From an uncultured Nitrospira sp. (GTDB lineage Bacteria; Nitrospirota; Nitrospiria; Nitrospirales; Nitrospiraceae): a stretch of DNA of 64,000 bases. Numbering within the stretch: position 1 is the first letter of the stretch; every line of letters begins with the position of its first letter. This document shows positions 8,252 to 17,769 of the stretch, one piece after another. Below the pieces are notes generated by a model. That model was not told the DNA's origin and searched no databases. It was given only the letters and a program-made list of their open reading frames with translations. The DNA is taken from assembly GCA_902500995.1 (NCBI GenBank), contig CABVSR010000002.1:186001-250000 (forward strand), written 5' to 3'. The position numbers were made by a program, and so were the translations under genes.

Positions 8252-8932
8252 ATGTCAGGCAGACACCATCATCGTGTATTGGCACAAGTCGCCATGTGGA
8301 TAAGCGTGGTCCTTCTCACCGGCTGTGTCGGGAAGGGTGGAACTATGATCTCATTGAGAACGATTGAACAGATGGCGCCGCCTTCTTCGTCGACTCGGAG
8401 TCAACAGATCTACCTCGCAAGTGAAGCGGAGGATGCGCATCCGGGTCGTCCCAATATCGGCGAGGCGACATGGACGTTGTTTTTCTTTCATGTCGACGGC
8501 ATCCAAGCAAACTCACCCATTACGACCCAAATGACAGCGCTGGCCAAACAAGCCTTCGAAAAGGCCGGCTACCAAGTGCATTCGGTGGCGGCGCGCGACA
8601 CGTTATCGAGTGGACATCCCGTCGTCCATGTCCGAGTGGATACCTTCTGGTATGACATGTGGAGTTACCCTTGGCCATTTGTTCCCATCTCCGGTCGCAC
8701 TGTGGTCACCGTATCCGTGAAGCAGCCCGACGGTCGGGAATTGTATGCTCGCCAGTTCCAGGGGAAGGGATGGGAGGCCTGTTGGTTTGGAAGTTGTGCC
8801 GATGAGGTGGAATCGGCCGTAGCCGAAAGCCTGACGGGCATCATGAATCAACTCTCACAGTGGGCGTCCGAGGAGGCATTCCGGAAAGTCGTCATGGCGG
8901 ATGGTACCGAACAGCGCCGAGCTGGGCCGTAA
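8252..8932 (+). CDS. Hypothetical lipoprotein
   Basis: 226 residues with a lipoprotein signal peptide: basic N-terminus (SGRHHHR), hydrophobic core, and lipobox LLTGC with the lipidated cysteine at residue 25. AAGGAGG precedes the ATG. The mature part has no motif that I recognise. It contains segments rich in aromatic residues (TFWYDMWSYPWPFVPISGRT), followed by VTVSVKQPDGRELYARQFQGKG, resembling an outer-membrane-associated lipoprotein fold with beta strands. Function unknown. Confidence 0.75.
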   Translation: MSGRHHHRVLAQVAMWISVVLLTGCVGKGGTMISLRTIEQMAPPSSSTRSQQIYLASEAEDAHPGRPNIGEATWTLFFFHVDGIQANSPITTQMTALAKQAFEKAGYQVHSVAARDTLSSGHPVVHVRVDTFWYDMWSYPWPFVPISGRTVVTVSVKQPDGRELYARQFQGKGWEACWFGSCADEVESAVAESLTGIMNQLSQWASEEAFRKVVMADGTEQRRAGP

Positions 8933-9141
8933 TACCGAGTTTCTCGGAGAACAGCGTGATTGGCTGGGCCCTGGGCTGTCGGCTCACAGGGGAGTTGACG
9001 CAGCAGGCGTTAGCGCAGGTGCTCAACCGTCGTCATCCGAAACCCGGGCTGCTCCAGCATTGAGATCGCACCCATGATCGGCCACGCACGTCATGTGAGC
9101 TTTTGCAGGCACAGACTGGCTGGGTGATTCGCAAATGTCGG

Positions 9142-10296
9142 CTAGCGGGACTGCAGGGCATCCAGAAAGCTGTCGCCCCAGGGAAGTCTTGTTGCGCCCA
9201 AGGCTTCGCCGATGGTCTGGCCGAGGTCGGCGGCTGTTGCCCTGGTCCCGAGGTTCACGCCGCGAGCAAGCCGAGGGCCGGTGATCAAACAAGGGACATA
9301 TTCGCGAGAGTGTCCGGGGTTCGGTCTGGCGCAGTCGAACCCATGGTCCCCCGTGAGGATGAGGACATCGCCGATCTTGAGACAGTCTTGCAGGTCGCGC
9401 AGCCGCCGGTCGACATGTTGCAGCGTCGAGACGGTGTCCTGCAGATCGGGACTCATGATGGGCAGATTCGCGTAGATCAACCCGCGAGGCGCTTTGCTGA
9501 ACATGGCGATGACTTCGTCCATGACGGCAGGGGCATCAAAAAGTGGCACAGACCTGGTGACGCCGCGCCCGCTGAACAAGTCGCCGACTTTCCCTATCCC
9601 GAAAACCAGCTGGCTGGCTTGGCTCAAGTGATCCAGCAGCGTGAGGCCCGGTGCTTCCACGGCAAAATCCCGGCGGCGGTCCGTGACAGAAAATTGCCCC
9701 GGCTGCCCGGTAAACGGAAGAGCGACCACGCGAACGATCGGCATGGTTGCCTTGAGCCGCCGTCTGGCTTCGCGCGCCAGGCGATACAATTCCTCCGGCG
9801 GGACGATCTGCTCGTGAGCCGCCAGCATAATGGTCCCGGCCGTATCGATCCACGCGATGGGCATGCCTGACTTCTGATGCTGCGCCCCAAACTCGGCGAT
9901 CGGCTCGAGGCGAACCGTGCGGCAGTTCCCGAGCGTCTTCTGACCCAACGCGGCTTCAAGGCCGGACGCGAGTTCGTGCGTAAAGGTCTCATAAGGCGGC
10001 GGGCCGTCTTCGATGACGTACCCGGCCAATTCCCAATGTCCGGCCAGGGAATGTTTGCCCTTGGTCGTAAACCCCAACATGCCGTAGCAGCCCTCGGGCT
10101 GCGCAATCGGGCGGATGCCTTGAAACTGGCCGAGGAGGCCGAGACCCAGTTGTTCGAGATTCGGAAGGGCGAGCCCTTTGGAGATGGCCGCCAGCCGCTG
10201 CAGCGTATTGCAGCCGGCATCGCCGTACGATTCCGCATCGGGCAGCGCTCCGATGCCACAGCCGTCCAACACCAACAGTACGATTCGAGTCATCAT
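9142..10296 (-). CDS. deoB: Phosphopentomutase (DeoB)
   Basis: Alkaline-phosphatase-superfamily, Mn-dependent enzyme interconverting (deoxy)ribose 1- and 5-phosphates in nucleoside salvage/catabolism. 384 residues is normal. Metal-site motifs are present: VLDGCGIGALPDA at the N-terminus, LTGDHGFD and PGHSREYVP near the C-terminus. The active-site loop before GHWE, usually KDTxTGHWE, reads KHSLAGHWE, so the phosphorylated Thr region carries Ser and Ala instead. The gene lies 92 bases downstream of deoC on the same strand, and the two make a deoxyribose-phosphate salvage pair feeding acetaldehyde and glyceraldehyde 3-phosphate. Confidence 0.9.
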   Translation of the reverse strand: MMTRIVLLVLDGCGIGALPDAESYGDAGCNTLQRLAAISKGLALPNLEQLGLGLLGQFQGIRPIAQPEGCYGMLGFTTKGKHSLAGHWELAGYVIEDGPPPYETFTHELASGLEAALGQKTLGNCRTVRLEPIAEFGAQHQKSGMPIAWIDTAGTIMLAAHEQIVPPEELYRLAREARRRLKATMPIVRVVALPFTGQPGQFSVTDRRRDFAVEAPGLTLLDHLSQASQLVFGIGKVGDLFSGRGVTRSVPLFDAPAVMDEVIAMFSKAPRGLIYANLPIMSPDLQDTVSTLQHVDRRLRDLQDCLKIGDVLILTGDHGFDCARPNPGHSREYVPCLITGPRLARGVNLGTRATAADLGQTIGEALGATRLPWGDSFLDALQSR

Positions 10297-10388
10297 CGGG
10301 GCACTATATCAAATCCGTCGAAACGAGCAAGCCAATCTCCATGTCCCGGCACAGCGCGGCACGTTCCACGCACAAGGTGCAAGACGGC

Positions 10389-11078
10389 TTATCGAACGGC
10401 GGCCTGTTCTGCGCGCCATTCACCGATAATTTTCAGACTCGCGCTGGTGCCGATCCGGTCCGCCCCCGCCTCAAGCAAGGCGCGCGTCGACTTCCAGTCT
10501 CGAATCCCGCCGGAGGCCTTCACTTTCGCGCGTCCGGCGACAGCCTCTTTCATCATGCGCACATCTTCCGCCGTCGCGCCGGCCTGGTTAAATCCTGTCG
10601 AGGTCTTCACGTAGTCCATGCCTGCTTCGACGGCCAGTCGGCACGCCGTAATTTTTTCTTCGCGAGTCAGCAAACAGGTTTCCAGAATGACCTTATGGTT
10701 GACGCCCGGCGTGGCCTGCACCACGGCCGCCATATCCTGTCGCACAAAATCATGGTCGCCGGATTTCAGGCGGCTGATGTTGATGACCATGTCCAGCACC
10801 CGCGCGCCATGCGCCACCGCCTCGATCGCCTCCGTGACCTTGGCATGGGTCGAGTGCCCACCGAGGGGGAACCCGATCGGAATGCCGACCTGTACCGATG
10901 TTCCGGCGACGGCCGCGACTGCCTCATCCACATAACAGGGCGGCACAAAAATCACGACGAATCCCTGCTCCTTCGCCTCGGCACAGAGCCGGAAGACGTC
11001 GGCCTTGGTCGCCTCCGGTCGCAACACCGTGTGATCCAATAGACCCGGCAGATTCTCATTCCACGGCACAAGTCCCAT
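10389..11078 (-). CDS. deoC: Deoxyribose-phosphate aldolase (DeoC)
   Basis: Class I aldolase cleaving 2-deoxyribose 5-phosphate to acetaldehyde and glyceraldehyde 3-phosphate. 229 residues. Schiff-base Lys in DYVKTSTGF, second active-site Lys in KASGGIR, and Asp in LDMVINI are all present. AAAGGAA lies nine bases before ATG 11078. It precedes deoB and follows mltG on the same strand, possibly as the tail of the recA-mltG transcription unit. Confidence 0.95.
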   Translation of the reverse strand: MGLVPWNENLPGLLDHTVLRPEATKADVFRLCAEAKEQGFVVIFVPPCYVDEAVAAVAGTSVQVGIPIGFPLGGHSTHAKVTEAIEAVAHGARVLDMVINISRLKSGDHDFVRQDMAAVVQATPGVNHKVILETCLLTREEKITACRLAVEAGMDYVKTSTGFNQAGATAEDVRMMKEAVAGRAKVKASGGIRDWKSTRALLEAGADRIGTSASLKIIGEWRAEQAAVR

Positions 11079-11163
11079 GCGCTGATTCCTTTCAGATTGT
11101 CAGTCTCAATGGAGGGCTCAATAGTTGTGCGAGCAGCGTCGTGCAAGTGCAGACATCGGCAGA

Positions 11164-12216
11164 TCAGGCACCGCGAAAGGCGAGGCTTCCCCTGGCGCGT
11201 TTGCGGAACGGCTGCTTCTGATACTTTTCCACGGCTTGATTATGTTCGGCCAGGGTCGAAGAGAAATGATGAGTTCCATCGTTGCGCGAGACGAAGTAGA
11301 GATAGGATGCCTGCGCCGGGAACAGCGCCGCACGAAGCGAGTGGGCCCCGGGGCTGGCAATCGGTCCCGGTGGAAGTCCCTGCACGCGATACGTATTGTA
11401 CGGGCTCATGACGGACAGGTCGCGCTTGTGGATATTGCCGTCAAAGGCGGGCAGCCCGTAGATCACGGTCGGATCGCTCTGCAAGGGAATCTTCTTTCGC
11501 AAGCGGTTGTGAAAGACCGCCGCGATCAATTCACGCTCTTCCTTGGAACCGGTTTCTTTCTCAATGACGGATGCCAGCGTCAGGACTTGATGGAGAGAGA
11601 GCTTCATGCGTGCCGCTTGTTCCTGCAAGTCGGCGCTCCACACATGATGCAGGCCGTCGACCATCGCCTTCACGACGTCGCGCGCCTTGGCTTGGCGCGG
11701 AAATGAGTAGGTCTCCGGAAATAAGTACCCTTCCAGTGTGTCCGCCTCGACTCCGAGCGTGGCGATGAACGTGCGATCGCGCACCAGCTTGGAGAATTCC
11801 TGGACGTCGGTGACCTGCTGTGCCGCGAGGACGTCGGCGATTTGAGCCAGGTTATACCCTTCGGGAATGGTGACCGGATGCAGCACGACCCGACCGGCCA
11901 GCAACTTGTTCAGAATGTCTTGCGACGACATCCCGCCGTCCAATTCATATTCGCCGGGGCGAATTTTGCGATCGCTGTCGTGCGACCGGCCCAACAACAG
12001 AAAGGCCCAGCGGCTGCGGATCAGCTGCTCGCTCTTCAGCATGCCCGCAACTTGCTGATAGGTACTGCCGTCGGGAATCGTGACGATCTTGGAGGGAGGC
12101 TTAGGAATCCCGCTGGCGACGGGAGTTTGTGCCCAGCGCAGGACCAGATACCCCGAGAGCCCCAGGAGTATCACCGTTGCCAGAACCAGTCCCGCAATCA
12201 ATCGCTTCTGCATCAT
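11164..12216 (-). CDS. mltG: Endolytic murein transglycosylase MltG
   Basis: Inner-membrane YceG-family enzyme that cleaves nascent peptidoglycan strands and is thought to terminate chain growth. One N-terminal membrane anchor (KRLIAGLVLATVILLGLSG), a LysM-like segment (IPDGSTYQQVAGMLKSE), then the catalytic domain with the essential Glu in ASVIEKETG and the LQSDPTVIYGL and YNTYRVQGLPPGPI signatures. Start taken at ATG 12216, directly before the anchor; an upstream ATG at 12261 would add 15 residues. Either way the start lies inside ruvX (116-161 base overlap), which is unusually long. Confidence 0.92.
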   Translation of the reverse strand: MMQKRLIAGLVLATVILLGLSGYLVLRWAQTPVASGIPKPPSKIVTIPDGSTYQQVAGMLKSEQLIRSRWAFLLLGRSHDSDRKIRPGEYELDGGMSSQDILNKLLAGRVVLHPVTIPEGYNLAQIADVLAAQQVTDVQEFSKLVRDRTFIATLGVEADTLEGYLFPETYSFPRQAKARDVVKAMVDGLHHVWSADLQEQAARMKLSLHQVLTLASVIEKETGSKEERELIAAVFHNRLRKKIPLQSDPTVIYGLPAFDGNIHKRDLSVMSPYNTYRVQGLPPGPIASPGAHSLRAALFPAQASYLYFVSRNDGTHHFSSTLAEHNQAVEKYQKQPFRKRARGSLAFRGA

Positions 12217-12712
12217 CGACTCGTGGTTCGTCAAAAGACCAGGGATCGTCCTCGTGTGCATCGCTGACGGCCTTCGGCCGGCCGTCCGATGATGTCTCCA
12301 AACTCGCGAGGTAGCTCTGCAAGAGAATCGCCGCAGCGATGCGATCGACGATGCCTTTTCGTTTGCGGCGCCCGACGTCGGCGGCGATCAACAGGTCCTC
12401 CGCCGCGCAAGTCGTCATCCGTTCATCCCAGGTCACCACCGGAACCGACAAGGCCGGTTCCAGTAGCTGGATGAATTCCTCGACCAGCTTGGCTGCCGGG
12501 CCGCTTTCCCCATCCAATCGGAGCGGCAACCCCACGAGCACTTGGCCGACCTCGTGCTCACGCACCAACTCCTGAATGTGCCTGATGTCGGCCTCGGGAT
12601 TGCGCCGGTAAAACGTTTCCAGAGGCTGGGCTGTCCACCCGAGCTCATCGCTCAACGCAAAGCCGATCCGTTTGGATCCGTGATCGATCGCGAGAATCCG
12701 CCGGCCTTTCAT
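12101..12712 (-). CDS. ruvX: Putative pre-16S rRNA nuclease RuvX/YqgF with extended tail
   Basis: RNase H-fold nuclease (YqgF) implicated in 16S rRNA 5'-end maturation. Starts at ATG 12712 with MKGRRILAIDHGSKRIGFAL, the DxGxKRIG active-site motif; VGLPLRLDGE and TWDERMTTCAAE are family marks. The family is usually about 140-150 residues; here a hydrophilic tail of about 55 residues (DAHEDDPWSFDEPRVDDAEA onward) is encoded by DNA shared with the start of mltG. Four bases separate it from the alaS stop, consistent with coupled translation. Confidence 0.9.
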   Translation of the reverse strand: MKGRRILAIDHGSKRIGFALSDELGWTAQPLETFYRRNPEADIRHIQELVREHEVGQVLVGLPLRLDGESGPAAKLVEEFIQLLEPALSVPVVTWDERMTTCAAEDLLIAADVGRRKRKGIVDRIAAAILLQSYLASLETSSDGRPKAVSDAHEDDPWSFDEPRVDDAEAIDCGTGSGNGDTPGALGVSGPALGTNSRRQRDS

Positions 12713-12716
12713 CAGT

Positions 12717-15347
12717 CTACCCTTCCAAGGCCTTTTGGACCAACCCAAAAACTTTTTCGAGCGCCGTATTGAGCCCCTCCGGATTTTTCCCGCCGGCCTG
12801 CGCCATCTCGGGACGACCGCCGCCGGTGCCGCCGACTTCGACCGCCATCTCCTTGATCAATTCGCCTGCCTTGAGACGGCCCACCAGATCCTTCGTCACG
12901 ACCACCAGCAACGAGACCTTCCCATCGTTGGAGGCTCCAAGGGCCACGACACCACTGCGAAGCTTGTCACGCAATTGATCGGCGAGCGCCCGCATGCCGT
13001 TCACATCGAGTCCATCCGTGCGTTGTGTGTGGACTTGCACACCGTTGATTACGCGAGCCTGAGCATCACCGGACGACGTACTCGCCATCTTGAGCTTCAC
13101 GTCTGCAAGCTCGCGTTCCTTGTCCTTCAACTGCTCGGTCAACTTTCTGGTGCGGGCCACGACCTCCGCGGGCGCAACTTTCAGGAGATCGGACAGCTCG
13201 CGCACATCCGCTTCCAGGCGTTTGAGGGAATCCAGCGCTCCACTGCCGGTCAAACACTCGATACGGCGTACGCCGGCCGCCACTCCGGATTCAGAGACAA
13301 TACGGAATAGCCCGATTTCGCCCGTGCGCCGGCAATGGGTCCCTCCACACAATTCCTTGCTGAAGGTGTCGATCTGCACGACTCGCACCTGGTCGCCATA
13401 CTTGTCGCCGAAAAACGCCAATGCCCCGCCTGACACCGCATCCTGCACCCCCATCACAGCCGTTTGCACCGGTTGGTCCTGGCGCACCTGCTCATTGACA
13501 ATCGATTCGATCTCGTCGATGTCACGAGCAGACATGGGCCGGAAGTGGGCAAAGTCGAAACGCAGCCGATTCGGCGCGACCAGCGAGCCGTACTGTTTGA
13601 CGTGCGGGCCGAGCAGATCACGCAACGCGGCATGCACCAAATGGGTAGCCGTGTGGTTACGCGCGGCATCCTGCCTGGTGCGTGGATTCACTGACAACTG
13701 CAGCCGTTCCTCTTCACGAATGTAACCACTTGTCACCACGCCCTTATGGACGATCAACGTCGGGACCGGCCTGGTGGTTTCACGAATCTCCACCCGACCA
13801 TCGGTGCCGGTCAAGATGCCCTGATCACCGGCCTGCCCGCCCCCTTCGGCATAAAAGGGCGTGACGTCGAGCACGATTTCGATTTCGTCGCCCTCGCGGG
13901 CTTCCTTGATCAGGCGATCACCCTTGAGGAGCGCCTGCACCACGCCTTCGGAATCCAACCGGTCATACCCGACAAAGGAGGTGCTGCCGGCACGAGCCGC
14001 CACCTCGCTGAGAACCGGCCTCGCCGTTTCACTCTCGAAGCCACCGGTCTTTCTGGCGCGCGTCCGTTGCTCTTCGATCGCGGCTTCAAAGCCGGTTTCG
14101 TCGAGGGTCACGCCCTGCTCACGGCAGGCTTCCGCGATGAGATCCATCGGGAACCCGTACGTATCGTATAACTTGAAAATATCCGTTCCTTGAAGCACCT
14201 GCTGTCCCGACGTTTTCACCTTCGACAACATGTCGTTCAGGATCGGCAACCCCTGATCGAGCGTGGCGATAAAACGTTCTTCTTCGCCGCGCGTGGCTTC
14301 GGCCACCGTACCGGCCGCCGGCCGCAGCTCGTGATAGGCCTCGCCCATGTGGTCGACGACCGTCGCGGTCAGCTCGTGCAAGAACGGCTCGGTGATGCCG
14401 AGCAACCGGCCGTGACGGGCCGCGCGCCGAAGGATTCGCCGGAGTACATACCCGCGGCCTTCATTGGAGGGCAACACGCCATCGGCCATCAGGAAGGTAA
14501 TGGCTCGCAAGTGATCGGCGATGACTCGCATCGAACGATCGGCCTGGTCCGCCGCTCCGTATTCAGCGCCGGCGCGGCGACTGATCGCGGTCAATAACGG
14601 CGCGAACAAATCGCTGTCGTAGTTACTGAGCCGTCCCTGCGCGACCGCCGTGAGGCGTTCCAGCCCCATGCCGGTGTCGATGCTCGGCTTCGGGAGCGGA
14701 TTGAGCGTCCCCGCGCTATCGCGATTGAATTGCATGAACACCAGATTCCAGATCTCAATGACCCGGTCCCCTTCACCATTCGGGGTGTCATCGCCCGGCA
14801 CCGACGGTCCCTGATCGAAGTGCAGTTCCGAGCAAGGACCGCAGGGACCCGTATCGGCCATCTGCCAAAAGTTGTCCTTCTCGCCGCAACGCACGATGCG
14901 GCTCGGAGACACGCCGATCTTACGCCACAACCGATCCGCTTCATCGTCCTCGCGAAAAATCGTAATCCACATCCGGTCTTTCGGCAGGCCGACCACGGAC
15001 GTCAGAAATTCCCACCCGAACCGGATGGCGTCTTCCTTGAAGTAATCCCCGAAGGAAAAGTTGCCGAGCATTTCAAAAAAGGTGTGGTGGCGCCTGGTGT
15101 AGCCGACATTTTCAAGGTCATTGTGCTTGCCGCCGGCGCGCAGGCACTTCTGCACGGTCACGGCGCGCTGATAGGCGCGCGTTTCTTCGCCCAGGAACAC
15201 CCGTTTGAACTGATTCATCCCCGCGTTCGTAAACAGCAACGTCGGATCGGCCTGGGGAATCAGGGGCGCGCTCGGCACCGCCCGATGGCCCTGCTGTTCA
15301 AAGTACCGGATGAAGGCCCGCCGCAGATCGTGTACAGGTTGGCTCAT
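12717..15347 (-). CDS. alaS: Alanine--tRNA ligase
   Basis: Class II aminoacyl-tRNA synthetase, 876 residues as expected. Order: catalytic core from residue 1 (FIRYFEQQGH, PLIPQADPTLLFTNAGMNQF), tRNA-recognition helices, editing domain with zinc-binding HTATH and CGGTHC motifs, then the coiled coil and C-Ala domain (about 720-876). All expected elements are intact. Its ATG overlaps the recX stop by four bases and its stop is four bases from ruvX, so recA-recX-alaS-ruvX-mltG look like one transcription unit. Confidence 0.97.
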   Translation of the reverse strand: MSQPVHDLRRAFIRYFEQQGHRAVPSAPLIPQADPTLLFTNAGMNQFKRVFLGEETRAYQRAVTVQKCLRAGGKHNDLENVGYTRRHHTFFEMLGNFSFGDYFKEDAIRFGWEFLTSVVGLPKDRMWITIFREDDEADRLWRKIGVSPSRIVRCGEKDNFWQMADTGPCGPCSELHFDQGPSVPGDDTPNGEGDRVIEIWNLVFMQFNRDSAGTLNPLPKPSIDTGMGLERLTAVAQGRLSNYDSDLFAPLLTAISRRAGAEYGAADQADRSMRVIADHLRAITFLMADGVLPSNEGRGYVLRRILRRAARHGRLLGITEPFLHELTATVVDHMGEAYHELRPAAGTVAEATRGEEERFIATLDQGLPILNDMLSKVKTSGQQVLQGTDIFKLYDTYGFPMDLIAEACREQGVTLDETGFEAAIEEQRTRARKTGGFESETARPVLSEVAARAGSTSFVGYDRLDSEGVVQALLKGDRLIKEAREGDEIEIVLDVTPFYAEGGGQAGDQGILTGTDGRVEIRETTRPVPTLIVHKGVVTSGYIREEERLQLSVNPRTRQDAARNHTATHLVHAALRDLLGPHVKQYGSLVAPNRLRFDFAHFRPMSARDIDEIESIVNEQVRQDQPVQTAVMGVQDAVSGGALAFFGDKYGDQVRVVQIDTFSKELCGGTHCRRTGEIGLFRIVSESGVAAGVRRIECLTGSGALDSLKRLEADVRELSDLLKVAPAEVVARTRKLTEQLKDKERELADVKLKMASTSSGDAQARVINGVQVHTQRTDGLDVNGMRALADQLRDKLRSGVVALGASNDGKVSLLVVVTKDLVGRLKAGELIKEMAVEVGGTGGGRPEMAQAGGKNPEGLNTALEKVFGLVQKALEG

Positions 15348-15832
15348 AACTCGTCTAACCCCGTCTCCAAGTCGACTTGCGTGACTTGCTGAATGGTGTC
15401 GTCATCAAACCCGCGTTGCCGCAAAAATCTCACCCACTGTGGTGGACGCGTCCTCGCCGTCCGCCCCTCTAACGCCCGGCACGCCAGCTCCTGTTCGGAA
15501 ATCGACCGGTAGGCACTCTGCAAGGCCCGCTCCGTCACCGCCTCTTCGAAGCCGCGACCGAGGAGTTCGAGCTTCAGCCGATCACGCCCCATCGGGCGCC
15601 GTAACAGCCGGGATTCCGCCCAACGAGTGGCATAGGCCTGATCGTTGAGATACCCGCGCCGCTCCAGTTCTCGTACCACTCCCTGTCCCTGGGCCCGGCT
15701 GGCCCCTTTTCCCCGGATGTACCGCTCGACCTGAGACGCCGATCGCTCGGCTCGCGCCAGGTACCGGATCGCCATGGTGAGGAAATCCGGCGGCGACTCC
15801 CTGCGCCGTCGTCCATCTCGTACAACCGGCAT
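15344..15832 (-). CDS. recX: Regulatory protein RecX
   Basis: Three-helix-repeat protein that binds within the RecA filament groove and modulates RecA activity. 162 residues with recognisable repeats (AIRYLARAERSASQVERYI, LERRGYLNDQAYATRWAESR, FLRQRGFDDDTIQQV). Located eight bases after the recA stop, the usual place, and overlapping alaS by four bases. The first 15 residues are basic and less conserved, so the start could be slightly downstream. Confidence 0.93.
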   Translation of the reverse strand: MPVVRDGRRRRESPPDFLTMAIRYLARAERSASQVERYIRGKGASRAQGQGVVRELERRGYLNDQAYATRWAESRLLRRPMGRDRLKLELLGRGFEEAVTERALQSAYRSISEQELACRALEGRTARTRPPQWVRFLRQRGFDDDTIQQVTQVDLETGLDEL

Positions 15833-15840
15833 GCCGCTCC

Positions 15841-16953
15841 CTATGTCGTCACCCTCGCACTATGGCCGCGCTTCTCGTCCTGCCGACTTTCAACCTTGCG
15901 TTCAGGTTTCTCGTCTTTGGCCTCTTTGGTCTCGACCTTCTTGTCGGCTCCGCGCAACGGCAAACCGGCCAATTCGCGCACCTTGCCTTCGATCTCCCTG
16001 GCAATGGCCGGATTGGTCTTGAGAAAATCGCGGACCGCTTCCCGCCCCTGACCTAACCGTTCGCCCTTATAGGAATACCAGGCACCGGCCTTCTCCACCA
16101 CGCGCTTTTCCACACCCATATCGACGATCTCACCGGACTTGGAAATCCCCTCGGCAAACATGATGTCGAATTCCGCCTGCCTGAACGGCGGGGCCATCTT
16201 GTTCTTGACGACCTTGACCCGGACACGGCTTCCGGTAACATCCTGCCCATCCTTGATCGACTCGATCCGGCGAATGTCGAGGCGCACGGACGAATAGAAC
16301 TTCAACGCGTTGCCGCCCGTCGTGGTTTCCGGATTCCCGAACATCACCCCGATTTTCATGCGAATCTGGTTGATGAAGATCAAGGTTGTCTGGGATTTGG
16401 AGATCGCCGCCGTCAGTTTACGCAAGGCCTGCGACATCAGCCGCGCCTGCAAACCCATATGGGCATCGCCCATTTCGCCTTCGATTTCGGCCCGCGGCAC
16501 CAGCGCGGCCACGGAGTCGACGACGATCACGTCGATCGCCCCGCTGCGCACGAGGGTTTCCGCGATTTCGAGCGCCTGCTCTCCGGTATCCGGTTGGGAG
16601 ACGAGCAGGTCATCGGTGTGGACGCCCAACTTTTTGGCATAGGTCAAATCCAGCGCATGTTCGGCATCGATAAAGGCCGCTACCCCACCAGCCTTCTGGG
16701 CCTCAGCGATGGCATGCAACGTCAGGGTCGTTTTGCCGGACGACTCCGGACCAAAAATCTCAATGACGCGGCCGCGCGGAAATCCTCCTACACCCAGCGC
16801 AATATCCAACCCCAAGGAACCGCTTGAAATCGCCGGCACGTCGGCCGGTCGATCCTCGGTCCCCAACTTCATCACCGCGCCCTTGCCGTATTGTTTTTCA
16901 ATCTGAGCCAGGGCCAGGTCCAACGCGCGCTTTTTCTCGTCTTTTTCAGCCAT
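15841..16953 (-). CDS. recA: Recombinase RecA
   Basis: DNA-dependent ATPase for strand exchange and the SOS coprotease. 370 residues from ATG 16953, chosen because AAGGAG lies six bases upstream and [11 protein letters not shown] is a typical RecA N-terminus. Walker [10 protein letters not shown], Walker [11 protein letters not shown], the L1/L2 loops ([41 protein letters not shown]) and a Lys/Glu-rich acidic-basic C-terminal tail are all present. A perfect -10 box and an inverted repeat lie upstream (17091-17135). Confidence 0.98.
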   Translation of the reverse strand: MAEKDEKKRALDLALAQIEKQYGKGAVMKLGTEDRPADVPAISSGSLGLDIALGVGGFPRGRVIEIFGPESSGKTTLTLHAIAEAQKAGGVAAFIDAEHALDLTYAKKLGVHTDDLLVSQPDTGEQALEIAETLVRSGAIDVIVVDSVAALVPRAEIEGEMGDAHMGLQARLMSQALRKLTAAISKSQTTLIFINQIRMKIGVMFGNPETTTGGNALKFYSSVRLDIRRIESIKDGQDVTGSRVRVKVVKNKMAPPFRQAEFDIMFAEGISKSGEIVDMGVEKRVVEKAGAWYSYKGERLGQGREAVRDFLKTNPAIAREIEGKVRELAGLPLRGADKKVETKEAKDEKPERKVESRQDEKRGHSARVTT

Positions 16954-17470
16954 TCCAAACTCCTTCTCGCGACTTGACTCGTGAAGTGTGCCTGTCTCGC
17001 ATGCCGGAGGAGACAACGCACCAGCCGGCTATGAGTTGACGATGCGCCAACCGGACCAGACTCGGACCAGGAACGCAGATAGAACAGCGGATTATACCGG
17101 ACTACGAACAAAGAAGCCTAGCCCAAGACCTAGGCGGAAGTATCCACCGGCATCCCGATGCATCGTCGAAGTTTTTTTAAAAGTCAGCCGGCCTGTCAAA
17201 AATCCGTGCCTTGTCAGAACTACCATCATGCACGCTATGAGTCGCAGGCCAGGAACCGCTGCTGGGTCAGAACCGGGCACCAGGGGTATCGCAACCGTAA
17301 GTATATGAAAAATAGCCGGAGCGAGAAAACGAGACCAATATCTGCTTGGTCTACCTCCGCCTGAAACACTCGCCTCTCAGGACCAGAGATAGGCAATCAC
17401 CGCTGGCACTAAGATTGCTCCTTTCCTCCATCATGCGGGCCGTACATCTCGAACGATAGAGGAGGAGCCC
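16954..17470. other. Intergenic region between recA and the small + strand gene
   Basis: About 515 bases. The half near recA carries the likely recA promoter and an inverted repeat (17091-17135). The half near 17200-17460 holds no gene that I can support and presumably the promoter of the small gene at 17471. No recognisable LexA box of the Escherichia or Bacillus type was found by eye. Confidence 0.5.
17091..17135 (-). promoter_or_regulatory. Likely recA promoter with overlapping inverted repeat
   Basis: On the minus strand a perfect TATAAT (17091-17096) lies about 137 bases before the recA start. The -35 position at 17 bp spacing (17114-17119) shows no TTGACA but is overlapped by the inverted repeat GCCTAG - 8 bases - CTAGGC (17116-17135), which could be an operator. 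The repeat is visible; its role is inference. Confidence 0.45.
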
Positions 17471-17731
17471 ATGTCGCTGGAGTCGAGAAAGAGCGCAGCC
17501 GATAGCCAAGATCTGACTGTGAACGAAGGATCGAATCAGGGCAGGCGTGATCTGACGTACGATCAGAAAAAGGCCGCTGAAGCCGCCTTTCGCGGCGAAC
17601 CCTTTAACCCGGCCTGGTCTATAGCTGCAGCCACTGTGTATGAGGGAATCGTCTCCGCCATGTGCCGCATGCAAGTCGCTGCACTGAGCAGCCCTGCTGT
17701 AGAAGCCCCCGAGGAATGTCTTACCAGATAA
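17471..17731 (+). CDS. Small hypothetical protein between thpR and recA
   Basis: 86 residues, preceded by AGAGGAGGAG seven bases from the ATG, which is strong support for translation. Hydrophilic N-terminus, then DLTYDQKKAAEAAFRGEPFN and NPAWSIAAATVYEGIVSAMC; no known motif. It is encoded opposite to the flanking recA and thpR genes and interrupts the otherwise conserved cinA-thpR-recA order. Function unknown. Confidence 0.6.
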   Translation: MSLESRKSAADSQDLTVNEGSNQGRRDLTYDQKKAAEAAFRGEPFNPAWSIAAATVYEGIVSAMCRMQVAALSSPAVEAPEECLTR

Positions 17732-17769
17732 TGAGACGATCGCTCGGCATTAACTGACGAGTATCCCGG

